From Massilibacteroides sp. (GTDB lineage Bacteria > Bacteroidota > Bacteroidia > Bacteroidales > Tannerellaceae), in the NCBI RefSeq assembly GCF_028705895.1, contig NZ_JAQWCQ010000005.1, forward strand, positions 1-64,000: 64,000 bases of DNA, read 5' to 3'. The notes beneath the pieces were generated by a model. The model made no database searches. It saw only the letters and a program-made list of their open reading frames with translations, and was not told where the DNA came from. Below, in pieces: positions 34,774 through 43,845 of the stretch; positions within the stretch are counted from its first letter, which is position 1, and each line of letters starts with the position of its first letter. Made by a program: the position numbers and the translations under genes.

Positions 34774-37656
34774 TTAGTTTTTTTCGCAGATATTCTTGAA
34801 CGGACAATAGATGCAGGCCTTGCCGGTTGGCGTTTGTATAAAGGGAATTTCGGGTGAGAATATCTGATCTAAACATCCCCTGAACCCTTCTTCAAATTCT
34901 TCGATGTAGTCTGTGAAATTCGTTACTGCTTCTAATTTTCCTCGTTCAACGCGATGGTAAACAGATGGATCAAAATTGTCAGTAAATAAAGTGCGCAGAT
35001 AGTAGATCGTTGGCTGCACAGTCACGGCTCGTTTTTCTTCTGCATGATACATCCAGGAATACATAAATACCTGCATAATCGCTTTGGGGCGGTCTTTTTC
35101 TTCGAGGTTGAAGAGGCTGTCTATGCTGTTGAAAACAGAAAGACCATTGCCACTTTTATAATCTACGATACGAAGCAGACCTCCGACTTCATCTATACGG
35201 TCGATAAATCCTTTTAATGCGATTTCATCTCCGTTTGTCAGTTTGAAATCGGTCTTTATCTTTCTTTCCGATTGGATATACTGAAAAGGAGTCAGTTCGC
35301 TGTCACGAGCCAGTATCTTCAGCACATATTTACGGATCATTTCACCGATCAGGTAGTTTTGTCCTGTAAGCGGACGAATTTTATCTGTCTTGAAAAACTC
35401 ATTTGTGTAGGCTTCTGTGATTACATTCGTCAACATCCGTTCGTCTTTACGAATGATTTTTAGCAAGTCGGCTGTTATCATCTGACCACAAAAACGTTTG
35501 TAAAGTACTTCCATCACTTTGTGCAGAATACTTCCGAACATACTGCTCTCAACCGTTTCCATCACTTCTTCCTCTTCCTGAACAGATTCCACAACGGAAA
35601 AATAGAACTTTAACGGACAATCTAACCAGGTGTTGATCGCACTTGCCGAGAGAGCCCGCTCGCCACCTTTACGGAATGCCGCTAAACGGGTAAGAATTTC
35701 GTCCGTTTTCCGAATCGTAATAGGAGGTGTTTTAGAAGAAGCCACGTTGTAAACAGCGAGTTTACGCTCCAGAGCTTCCCCGTAATGATAATGTAGTTGA
35801 TGAACAAAACGACTGATTTCTCCGGTCTGTAATCCGCTACCACTACGCGTATCATAAAGCAAGGTTACTTGTTTAGCCCGATGGATAAGTCGGTAGAAAT
35901 GGTATGCCCAAACACTGTCCTGATGTTCATACGTGGGTAATTCAAAGCCCCTTCGTAGATTATACGGGATAAAGGAATTGGGCGCACTTCGTTTGGGGAA
36001 TATCCCTTCATTCATAGACAGGATAATTAATCGATCAAAATCTAATGCGCGGGTTTCCAGAACTCCCATCACCTGCAATCCCGATAGTGGTTCACCGTGA
36101 AAAGGAATCGTGATTGTATCCGTCACCCGTTTGACAAGGCGGAAGTAAGTGTCGATCTTCATGTTGATCCCAGTCGTAATCAATAACTCTTTCATCCGGT
36201 TTACTGTCGTAAAATAATAGAAGATAAACTCTTGCTCCAAATCATTGATAGACATGGGTGAGTCTTCTTCATTTTCCTTTACTGCTTCCCGGCTAATCGT
36301 TTTATTCAGTACTTTCAATACCTTGATCAGATAGTCAGAGAATTCACTTACATCCTGAAACGTAGAAAATAAGACCTCTAACAGCGGAGTAACTGTCAAT
36401 TCACTTGCCTGAATATAAATCCGGTTATATTTAATGATCTCCTTCAGTAAATTGGTGACTACCGGAGGATTCGATCCGTAAACATATTGATGATTCAGAA
36501 CCGGCAACACATCGCGGAAATAAAAAGTGGGTTTACCTTCCGTGAAGCGTATGTTTTTTTGTAAAGTAAGAATGCTCTCCATCAAAGAAGCTACCGGAGT
36601 ACCCGTCAGAGGATAGCCCATCGTTACATTTACGCGTTTGATGTTTTCCGGAATGGAATTCAGTACAGGAATCAACATTTGTTCGTCCGGCAAAACTACA
36701 GCCGTACGAAGCGCCTCTTCCGCATCCAGATCTTGCAGTCCATAAGCCGATAAAAGTTCGTAGATCTGTTTTGCCTGACCCACAGCCGAAGGAATACCGA
36801 TTACCTCTATGGCAGGCGTATTCTTTTCTTCTTCCGGCAGGCTATAAAACGAAGGATACCGTTTCCTGTTACGTAATGCAAAAAATGAAGCTTTGTTACT
36901 CTCATCAAGCACCTTTGGTGAAGCATAATCCCAGTAGAAATCAGCCAATTCCCGTTTCTGCAGCTCATCTAAAAAATACTCTTCCGATTTAGATAAAGCA
37001 TTAAGTCCCACAAAAATAATCTTATCATAAGGCAAGGTTAAATCCGCCCCACTTTGCAGCTGCTCTACTACCTGACGGAAGATCATTCCTTCATAACCTT
37101 TACTTTCCGCTCTCAATTCCTCTTGTAAGCGCGTGTAAAGAGGATAAAGTATTTCCCAAAGAGCAAGAAAACTCTTCTGATTCGGAGTGTCACCTTTCGG
37201 TTGGAAAGAAGACCAGAATGTACGGATGGCCGCAATCTGTTCCGGATCAAGATACGTGAAATCATCCTCTAACTGTTTCAGGTCGGTCACATTAGTAAAA
37301 AGCATACGCGCATTAACCATATACTTATCCACATCATCGAAATCACTCAACAACATTTCGCCCCAATACAGAAAATCATCAAAAGCCTCATCCGACCCGC
37401 TTATCTCCCTATATATATTGTATAATTTAAACAACAAACTAATTTTATCAGCCGGTTGTATATTTGCGAGCTTCACAAACAAGTCATTGATGGTAAGTAC
37501 AGCAGGAGAAAAAATAGGCTTACCCGCAATTTCCGACAGATATTTCTGAAAGAACAAACCCGCACGGCGGTTAGGGAAAACAAAAGCTAAACGACTGATC
37601 TTACCTTTGTATTCCGAATAGAACAAGGACGCAATTTGATAGAGGAACGGTTTCAT
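34774..37656 (-). CDS. PD-(D/E)XK nuclease, AddB-like
   Basis: This 960-aa protein resembles the AddB/RexB side of AddAB-type double-strand-break resection enzymes. The N terminus (about 1-60, LAFVFPNRRAGLFFQKYLSE) is a degenerate helicase-like region. The C-terminal PD-(D/E)XK nuclease domain includes SAINTWLDCPLKFYF and a GFIDRIDEV...RIVDYKSGNG segment with the catalytic Asp and Lys. A cysteine from the first block and the terminal CIYCPFKNIC cluster probably hold an iron-sulphur cluster, as in AddB. The frame extends 7 codons upstream, but the promoter-like element at 37675 favours the ATG at 37656. No AddA helicase gene is adjacent. Confidence 0.85.
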   Translation of the reverse strand: MKPFLYQIASLFYSEYKGKISRLAFVFPNRRAGLFFQKYLSEIAGKPIFSPAVLTINDLFVKLANIQPADKISLLFKLYNIYREISGSDEAFDDFLYWGEMLLSDFDDVDKYMVNARMLFTNVTDLKQLEDDFTYLDPEQIAAIRTFWSSFQPKGDTPNQKSFLALWEILYPLYTRLQEELRAESKGYEGMIFRQVVEQLQSGADLTLPYDKIIFVGLNALSKSEEYFLDELQKRELADFYWDYASPKVLDESNKASFFALRNRKRYPSFYSLPEEEKNTPAIEVIGIPSAVGQAKQIYELLSAYGLQDLDAEEALRTAVVLPDEQMLIPVLNSIPENIKRVNVTMGYPLTGTPVASLMESILTLQKNIRFTEGKPTFYFRDVLPVLNHQYVYGSNPPVVTNLLKEIIKYNRIYIQASELTVTPLLEVLFSTFQDVSEFSDYLIKVLKVLNKTISREAVKENEEDSPMSINDLEQEFIFYYFTTVNRMKELLITTGINMKIDTYFRLVKRVTDTITIPFHGEPLSGLQVMGVLETRALDFDRLIILSMNEGIFPKRSAPNSFIPYNLRRGFELPTYEHQDSVWAYHFYRLIHRAKQVTLLYDTRSGSGLQTGEISRFVHQLHYHYGEALERKLAVYNVASSKTPPITIRKTDEILTRLAAFRKGGERALSASAINTWLDCPLKFYFSVVESVQEEEEVMETVESSMFGSILHKVMEVLYKRFCGQMITADLLKIIRKDERMLTNVITEAYTNEFFKTDKIRPLTGQNYLIGEMIRKYVLKILARDSELTPFQYIQSERKIKTDFKLTNGDEIALKGFIDRIDEVGGLLRIVDYKSGNGLSVFNSIDSLFNLEEKDRPKAIMQVFMYSWMYHAEEKRAVTVQPTIYYLRTLFTDNFDPSVYHRVERGKLEAVTNFTDYIEEFEEGFRGCLDQIFSPEIPFIQTPTGKACIYCPFKNICEKN

Positions 37657-37674
37657 TACAACACGATTTAGAAA

Positions 37675-37682
37675 CAAATATA
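37675..37682 (-). promoter_or_regulatory. Promoter -7 element of nuclease gene
   Basis: The minus strand reads TATATTTG. Transcription would begin near 37668, which places the ATG at 37677 within the promoter and supports 37656 as the start, with about 12 nt of leader. Confidence 0.55.
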
Positions 37683-37725
37683 CAATGAGTACACCGTAAA
37701 AAGTGTTTTATTCAAAAAAAATTAA

Positions 37726-37802
37726 AGGCGCCTGGAAACGAATGTTGAGGCGCCTCAACTTTCGTTTCCAGGCGCCTCAGCAAACAAGTTGAGGCGCCTC
37801 AA
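37726..37802. repeat. GC-rich nested palindrome cluster
   Basis: 37726-37777 is a 52-bp palindrome with 26-base arms and a single mismatched pair (T43/T60 of the 377xx numbering). Its centre is GTTGAGGCGCCTCAAC. A further copy of TTGAGGCGCCTCAA follows at 37789-37802. In all, GGCGCC occurs four times in 77 bp of otherwise AT-rich DNA. It lies between two divergent promoters, so it is not a terminator for a known gene. It could be a cruciform, a REP-like mobile repeat or a protein-binding site. Confidence 0.85.
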
Positions 37803-37859
37803 AATTTCCGGAAGTACTATTTGTGGCTCAGGTTTTAAGTGTAAACAATTCAAAATCAA

Positions 37860-37890
37860 TTTGATCTCTCTTGAAAAAGGGTTATATTTG
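37860..37890 (+). promoter_or_regulatory. Promoter of aspartate dehydrogenase, near-leaderless
   Basis: TTTG (37860-37863) and TATATTTG (37883-37890) are separated by 19 bases, a full match to the -33/-7 pattern. The start codon is at 37896, only 5 bases after the -7 element, so the mRNA should have almost no leader. Confidence 0.7.
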
Positions 37891-37895
37891 TTCGC

Positions 37896-38684
37896 ATGAA
37901 GACGTTAGTTATTGTAGGGTGTGGACGATTAGGCGGTATAGTTGCTGATGCTATTGTCAAAGGATTATTGCCGGAGTATAATCTGGTGGGTGTTTATTCT
38001 CGTTCAGTTGATAAAGCTGAACGTATGGCTTCATTGATGAAACAATACGGAAGAAAATGCAGAGTAACTTATTCCATAGAAGAGCTGTTCGCTTTAAAGC
38101 CTGACTATCTTCTGGAAGCAGCTTCTCCGGCTGCAATGCGGGAACTTGCTTTGCCTGCGTTAAGGAATGGAACTTCAATTGTTACCCTGTCTATTGGGGC
38201 TTTTGCAGATGACGATTTTTATCATGAAGTGGCTGATACGGCAAAGGCCAATGGGGCACGTGTGTATATTGCCTCTGGTGCTACAGGAGGCTTTGATGTG
38301 CTTCGTACGGCTTATTTGATGGGGAATGCGCAAGCAAACTTCTTTAACGAAAAAGGACCGAACGGTCTGAGAGGCACATCCGTTTATTCGGATTCGTTAC
38401 ATACAGAGCAGAAGATTGTTTTTAAAGGAAATGCGGAAGAGGCCATTGCGATGTTTCCAACGCGGGTTAATGTGACGGTTGCAGCTTCAAGAGCTTCTGT
38501 AGGACCGAAGAATATGCAGGTGACTATGCAGTCAACGCCTGATTTTGTAGGGGATACACAGCGAGTCGAGATAAAAAATAATCAGGTGCATGCTGTCGTC
38601 GATGTGTACAGCGCTACACCTGATATTGCGGGATGGTCAGTGGTGAATACACTGATTAATATCGTATCACCTATTGTATTCTGA
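37896..38684 (+). CDS. nadX: L-aspartate dehydrogenase family protein (DUF108)
   Basis: This 262-aa protein has an N-terminal Rossmann motif GCGRLGG (residues 8-14) and the C-terminal DUF108 catalytic region, including ASGATGGFDVLRTA (near residue 130). The family oxidises aspartate to iminoaspartate with NAD(P), which can feed quinolinate and NAD synthesis in place of NadB. No other NAD-biosynthesis gene is in view, so pathway assignment is inferred. The gene has a strong promoter directly abutting the ATG, and its 3' end overlaps the convergent dehydrogenase gene by 18 bp. Confidence 0.75.
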   Translation: MKTLVIVGCGRLGGIVADAIVKGLLPEYNLVGVYSRSVDKAERMASLMKQYGRKCRVTYSIEELFALKPDYLLEAASPAAMRELALPALRNGTSIVTLSIGAFADDDFYHEVADTAKANGARVYIASGATGGFDVLRTAYLMGNAQANFFNEKGPNGLRGTSVYSDSLHTEQKIVFKGNAEEAIAMFPTRVNVTVAASRASVGPKNMQVTMQSTPDFVGDTQRVEIKNNQVHAVVDVYSATPDIAGWSVVNTLINIVSPIVF

Positions 38685-39551
38685 TAAATTGGCTAAGACT
38701 TTTTCGCTTAACCGGTCGAACGCCTGACGGGTTCGTCCGGTTGAGGTTTCCATACAACGTACATGCGGATGGGAGAGAAGATGATCTCCTCCTAATGCCC
38801 CTGTACTATCACAGAAACAAAGATTGTCTTGCTCTATCCACTTGATAAAAGGTTTTTCAGCCCAGGCGGGAGATAAGCCGGTATTGAATAGGATTTTTCG
38901 GTTACCTAATGCTTTGAATTCCTCCCCGTGGAGTAAAACCGTGTTTTTGTTGAGACAACAACAAACCATCTCGCTTTGATTAAGCAATTCTTTCAACGGC
39001 AAGAAACGATAACCTTTTGCCTTAGCTTCTTGTTTTTCACTACGCGCATAATACATAATCTCTGCACCAAAGAACGTAAGCGCATCAGCAATCATACCAC
39101 CTAATTTTCCAAGTCCTACGATACCGACTTTCAGTCCAGTAATCTCACGTGGCATGCCGTCCCATGGTTCCTGTCCGAAACCGTGAAGACAACGTACTAA
39201 TTCGCTGATCACATATTCAACAACGCCTTCATCCCCGTAATCCCTGATTCCGGTAACCGTAATTCCCCGTTCGTTTGCATAAAGAATGTCCACGTTAGCA
39301 CTCTCCGGTGAATAGAGAGAACAGCACATTCCGATATAGTTCACATTCGGACATCTTTCCAATGCCTGGCGTGTAAGCCGGGACGTATAACTTAGTAATA
39401 CGGCATCCGCATCGCCAATACGGGAAACAATCTCGTTGTCATCTGTAGGTATATCATCATACATGATTACTTCTTTCGCAAAGGAATATAGTTTCTTCTC
39501 AGCCGAAGGAATAAGGCTGACGGGTTCAATAGCAACAAGTTTCTTAAACAT
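38667..39551 (-). CDS. D-isomer-specific 2-hydroxyacid dehydrogenase family
   Basis: This 294-aa NAD(P)-dependent oxidoreductase has the family's nucleotide-binding motif VGIVGLGKLGG (about residue 150) in the middle of a flexible two-domain fold. The catalytic Arg-Glu-His pattern is only partly clear: an Asp/Glu region near NTGLSPAWAEKP, and no confident terminal His motif. At 294 aa it is shorter than glyoxylate or lactate dehydrogenases of the family (about 320-330). Substrate is unknown. It converges on the aspartate dehydrogenase gene and overlaps its last 18 bp; it lies 15 nt after the TPR gene stop and could share that transcript. Confidence 0.78.
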   Translation of the reverse strand: MFKKLVAIEPVSLIPSAEKKLYSFAKEVIMYDDIPTDDNEIVSRIGDADAVLLSYTSRLTRQALERCPNVNYIGMCCSLYSPESANVDILYANERGITVTGIRDYGDEGVVEYVISELVRCLHGFGQEPWDGMPREITGLKVGIVGLGKLGGMIADALTFFGAEIMYYARSEKQEAKAKGYRFLPLKELLNQSEMVCCCLNKNTVLLHGEEFKALGNRKILFNTGLSPAWAEKPFIKWIEQDNLCFCDSTGALGGDHLLSHPHVRCMETSTGRTRQAFDRLSEKVLANLSEYNR

Positions 39552-39566
39552 GATTATTTTGTGTTT

Positions 39567-41726
39567 TTAAAGCGAATACAGCACTTGATCCAGTATTAAA
39601 GGAAATTCATTTTCTTCGATGCCGGCAAGAAGTAAATCTTCCTTGTCTTCATAAAACAACTCTTTGAAGCGATGAAAATTTCCTCCTTCAAGTTGAATTG
39701 TCTTTTTGTAATACTCAGATGCCCCTTTCAGGTTTTGTAACGCCCATTCCGTATGTCCTGCGTTGAGGTAATCCTGAGAAGAAGGGGATTCGTCTAATAT
39801 CTTTTTGTAATAATTCTTAGCCTGATCATATTTACCAATCAAGAATGAACACCAAGCAATCGGACGCCATGTTTTATGACTCTTACTATCTATATAATCT
39901 ACTTTATAATAATATTTCAAGGCTTCATTGTATTCCTTTAATTCAAGATAACAATGCCCGATGCTACTAAGAATAGACAAATTGTCAGGTTGCATTTTAT
40001 CGTATCTTAAATAATATTTCAATGCGCTTTGTGGCTCTTTCATTGCTTTATAGCAAAATGCAATTCGTCTTGTCAACCATTTGTTGTCAGGAGAAAGAAT
40101 ATCGGCATGAAGATAATCTTCCAATGCCTTCTCGAAGTCTCCGTTCATCTGATGGCAATATCCTGTTTTCTGGAACAAGACGGGATTGTCCATTTGTTCA
40201 TTTGCTAATCTATCGTATATAGCCAATGCGTCATTGAAATAATTTTTTCTGAGATAATATTCTGCGATGATCGTAAGACTTTCTTCGTCTGATAAATACG
40301 GTCTTAGAATATCTAAATTATGAAAATCGAGTGGCAAATCGAATATATCATTGAAGTCAAGATGTGCAGGAAGCAACTTGTAGAAACGATATAAATCCTG
40401 AACATATTGGCTTGTGATGGTTGAGGTTGTGTCCATGTTATTGAGTAACTCTTCCTTGTTCTGTCGCATCATTTCCTCTACTTGCCCACTGAATTGTCCC
40501 ATCATCATTGAACGATGACTTTCAGGAAGCTGCATGACACTGAAAAAAAGCGAATACTTGTCGGAATTACACATGAATGGAGCTGTTTCCAGCATGCTTA
40601 ATATCGGGTCGGGCTTTTCTGTTGAAGGCACTGACGGGCGCAATAATGACAGATTTGCAGAAAAGGGCAAGAACCAATTGGCTATTTTAGAAAAGAATGA
40701 GAATGATTTCAAATGAGAAAAAGTGGAATGCATCACGTCTGCACCTTCTTGCTGCAGTTCACTAAATTCTTCTATCTTTTTGTTTAGTCCGCTACCTTCC
40801 ATCATTTCCATCCATTCCGGATTCATACCTTCCGTCATCTGTTCCGGATTGATATCTGTCAGGTCTGTCTTTTTATTTATTCTCGCATTCAGCTTTAGCA
40901 TTTCCGGGATAATTTCATCTTGCAATTTGCGCGTAATCTTTTCAGTTTCCCGTGCAAGAATAAAACGTAATGTTATTGTTCGTACTATTTTGACAAACTG
41001 GTCATGCTCAGAAAGAATACTTAACCGGTCATAAATAGAAGGGTAGAGTGTGATTCGTTTTTGATATATATATAATGTAAGCAATAATCCGATATAAGCC
41101 CTTATTCTGATTTCGTTGTTTGTTTGCGATGCTGCAGTAAAAAGCAGCATGATTTTGTTAATATCAAACATCGTCTGCAAACCAAGTGTAAGGGCGGAAA
41201 CAATCTGACATCCCACTTGATGAGGCAGGGTCGTATCGTTTAATATATCTTTGATTTCTTCTGCTGCCGGAATCGTTAAAGCATCAGAAAGCCATAAGCG
41301 ATTAAATAAGTTCGTCAACTCATCTTCATATCCTGCCTGATTTTGGAGTTCACTCATTAGCTTAATTTGCTTGTGAGTCTCTGCGTAGGCCGGGAAGATC
41401 GTTTTATCAGTGTTACGAAGATGCGTATAATAACTTAAGGAAGATACTTCACTCAACAATACTCTCTGTATCGTATCCGCTAATTCGTAGGTCTGTATCT
41501 GAAGAGTTTTGTAGATATGTTCCTGCATCGGATCTTTTGCCCCTTCGGAACGATAGCGAAGCATGTTGATATAAGTGTTTTGGATTTCATCTAATCTGTC
41601 CTGAAACGAATAGACCCTACTTCCGGATATAAGTCCTTGCAAGGTGTCTAATGCGTTTTTCAGCTCTTTATTATCCAATGCTCCGATTGCCCGATAACAG
41701 GCTTGATTTATTTCTTGTTGTGTCAT
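39567..41726 (-). CDS. Cytoplasmic TPR-containing protein, unknown function
   Basis: This 719-aa protein has no signal peptide. The N-terminal 450 residues are helical without a recognised domain. The C-terminal part (about 490-690) holds at least five TPR units, for example ALAIYDRLANEQMDNPVLF and EALKYYYKVDYID. It looks like a scaffold of a type frequently seen in Bacteroidales, of unknown role. It is divergent from lepA and followed 15 nt later by the 2-hydroxyacid dehydrogenase. Confidence 0.8.
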   Translation of the reverse strand: MTQQEINQACYRAIGALDNKELKNALDTLQGLISGSRVYSFQDRLDEIQNTYINMLRYRSEGAKDPMQEHIYKTLQIQTYELADTIQRVLLSEVSSLSYYTHLRNTDKTIFPAYAETHKQIKLMSELQNQAGYEDELTNLFNRLWLSDALTIPAAEEIKDILNDTTLPHQVGCQIVSALTLGLQTMFDINKIMLLFTAASQTNNEIRIRAYIGLLLTLYIYQKRITLYPSIYDRLSILSEHDQFVKIVRTITLRFILARETEKITRKLQDEIIPEMLKLNARINKKTDLTDINPEQMTEGMNPEWMEMMEGSGLNKKIEEFSELQQEGADVMHSTFSHLKSFSFFSKIANWFLPFSANLSLLRPSVPSTEKPDPILSMLETAPFMCNSDKYSLFFSVMQLPESHRSMMMGQFSGQVEEMMRQNKEELLNNMDTTSTITSQYVQDLYRFYKLLPAHLDFNDIFDLPLDFHNLDILRPYLSDEESLTIIAEYYLRKNYFNDALAIYDRLANEQMDNPVLFQKTGYCHQMNGDFEKALEDYLHADILSPDNKWLTRRIAFCYKAMKEPQSALKYYLRYDKMQPDNLSILSSIGHCYLELKEYNEALKYYYKVDYIDSKSHKTWRPIAWCSFLIGKYDQAKNYYKKILDESPSSQDYLNAGHTEWALQNLKGASEYYKKTIQLEGGNFHRFKELFYEDKEDLLLAGIEENEFPLILDQVLYSL

Positions 41727-41778
41727 ATTCCTATAATAATATGGTATGTCAAAAATATAGTTTTTAGCCTAAAATTCC

Positions 41779-41786
41779 TATCTTTG
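41779..41786 (+). promoter_or_regulatory. Promoter -7 element of lepA
   Basis: TATCTTTG is a TAnnTTTG match 23 nt upstream of the lepA ATG at 41810. A -33 element is not clear. Confidence 0.5.
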
Positions 41787-41809
41787 CGCACTTATAATAA
41801 AATTAGCAG

Positions 41810-43597
41810 ATGAAGAATATTCGCAATTTCTGTATTATTGCCCATATTGACCATGGGAAAAGTACCTTGGCCGACCGTTTGCTTGAGTTTACTAAAACCG
41901 TTGAAGGCAAAGATTTACAAGCGCAAGTCTTAGACAATATGGATTTGGAACGCGAACGTGGAATTACTATCAAAAGTCATGCCATTCAAATGAAATATCA
42001 TAAAGACGGAGAGGATTATATCCTGAATCTGATTGATACTCCGGGGCATGTGGACTTTTCATATGAAGTATCCCGTTCAATAGCTGCCTGTGAAGGAGCT
42101 TTACTGATCGTGGACGCAGCGCAGGGAATTCAGGCTCAGACTATCTCTAATCTGTATATGGCTATTGAGCATGATCTGGAAATTATTCCGGTCATAAATA
42201 AGATAGATTTGCCGAGTGCAATGCCGGAAGAGGTGGAAGATCAGATTGTGGAATTGCTTGGTTGTCCGAGAACAGATATTCTTCGTGCAAGCGGTAAAAC
42301 GGGTGAAGGCGTTTATGAAATTTTAGACGCAATCATTCATAAAGTTCCGTGTCCGAAGGGTGACCCGGATGCCCCGCTTCAATGTCTGATTTTTGATTCT
42401 GTGTTTAACTCCTTTAGAGGTATTATTGCCTATTTTAAGGTGGTAAACGGAGTGATAAGAAAAGGTGATGAAGTGAAATTTATTGCTACTGAAAAAGAAT
42501 ATGAGGCTGACGAAGTAGGTGTCTTAAAACTTACAATGTCTCCACGCGATGAAATTCGCACCGGTGATGTGGGGTATATTATTTCCGGAATAAAAACATC
42601 AAAAGAAGTTCGGGTAGGAGATACGATAACGCATGTGAAAAATGGTGCTAAAGAAGCGATAGCCGGTTTTGAAGAAGTAAAGCCAATGGTGTTTGCGGGT
42701 GTCTATCCTATAGATAGTGAAGATTTTGAGAATCTTCGTTCTTCTTTGGAAAAGCTTCAGCTAAATGATGCTTCTCTGACGTTTCAACCGGAGAGTTCTG
42801 CAGCTTTAGGTTTTGGTTTCCGTTGCGGATTTCTTGGCCTTTTACATATGGAGATTGTACAGGAACGTCTGGATCGAGAGTTTAATATGGATGTGATTAC
42901 AACTGTTCCAAACGTATCGTATAAAGTATATGATAGGAAAGGGAATTGTACGGAAGTGCATAATCCGAGCGGTTTACCTGATATTACGTTGATTGACCAC
43001 ATAGATGAACCTTATATCCGTGCCTCTGTGATTACGAATACAACTTATATCGGGCCGATTATGACTCTTTGTCTGGGTAAGCGTGGTATTCTTCTGAAGC
43101 AGGAATATATATCCGGCGATCGTGTTGAGATACATTATGATATGCCCTTAGGTGAGATTGTGATCGATTTTTACGATAAGCTGAAAAGTATATCTAAAGG
43201 TTATGCGTCTTTTGACTATCATTTGCATGATTATCGCCCAAGTAAATTAGTTAAATTGGATATTTTGTTGAACGGTGAATCAGTGGATGCATTATCTACG
43301 TTGACTCACTTTGATAATAGTGTAAACTTTGGGCGTCGTATGTGTGAAAAGTTGAAGGAACTAATTCCAAGACAACAATTTGATATAGCCATTCAGGCGG
43401 CCATCGGAGCAAAAATTATCGCTCGCGAAACAATTAAAGCTGTTCGGAAAGATGTGACTGCAAAATGTTATGGTGGGGATATCTCGCGTAAACGTAAACT
43501 ACTGGAGAAACAGAAAGAGGGAAAGAAGAAAATGAAACAAATTGGTACAGTAGAAGTTCCCCAAAAAGCTTTCCTTGCCGTTCTTAAGTTAGATTAA
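41810..43597 (+). CDS. lepA: Elongation factor 4 (LepA)
   Basis: This ribosome-associated GTPase promotes back-translocation or remodelling of stalled ribosomes and is membrane-peripheral or cytoplasmic. The 595-aa protein has G1 AHIDHGKST (residues 10-18), G3 DTPGHVDF and G4 NKIDLP, an EF-Tu-like domain 2, two elongation-factor G-like domains and the LepA-specific C-terminal domain rich in Lys ([19 protein letters not shown]). Length is standard. It is monocistronic, with a promoter match close to its start and no clear terminator downstream. Confidence 0.97.
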   Translation: MKNIRNFCIIAHIDHGKSTLADRLLEFTKTVEGKDLQAQVLDNMDLERERGITIKSHAIQMKYHKDGEDYILNLIDTPGHVDFSYEVSRSIAACEGALLIVDAAQGIQAQTISNLYMAIEHDLEIIPVINKIDLPSAMPEEVEDQIVELLGCPRTDILRASGKTGEGVYEILDAIIHKVPCPKGDPDAPLQCLIFDSVFNSFRGIIAYFKVVNGVIRKGDEVKFIATEKEYEADEVGVLKLTMSPRDEIRTGDVGYIISGIKTSKEVRVGDTITHVKNGAKEAIAGFEEVKPMVFAGVYPIDSEDFENLRSSLEKLQLNDASLTFQPESSAALGFGFRCGFLGLLHMEIVQERLDREFNMDVITTVPNVSYKVYDRKGNCTEVHNPSGLPDITLIDHIDEPYIRASVITNTTYIGPIMTLCLGKRGILLKQEYISGDRVEIHYDMPLGEIVIDFYDKLKSISKGYASFDYHLHDYRPSKLVKLDILLNGESVDALSTLTHFDNSVNFGRRMCEKLKELIPRQQFDIAIQAAIGAKIIARETIKAVRKDVTAKCYGGDISRKRKLLEKQKEGKKKMKQIGTVEVPQKAFLAVLKLD

Positions 43598-43718
43598 CAG
43601 TCTTGTATTGTATAGGGTGCAGCGTTTTTATTCATTTTATTATCTATCTTAATATAAGACAACTGTTGAAAATATAGTTAAAGTATATATAAATAATTGA
43701 TTTATATATGACTTTATT

Positions 43719-43726
43719 TATATTTG
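43719..43726 (+). promoter_or_regulatory. Promoter -7 element, aromatic/SR-rich protein
   Basis: TATATTTG gives a start near 43732 and a leader of about 110 nt before the ATG at 43846. The gene has an unusual purine-rich GAGGAG (43831-43836) 9 nt upstream of the ATG, a strong Shine-Dalgarno by the standards of this phylum. Confidence 0.5.
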
Positions 43727-43845
43727 TATAGGTTCGGTGTAGGGAAGATTTAACTGTTGTAACATTTCGATTAAACTTTATCCTATATCTTCAGTCTAAA
43801 AAATAAGAATTGGTTATTAACTAAATTAAAGAGGAGAAACAAAAA

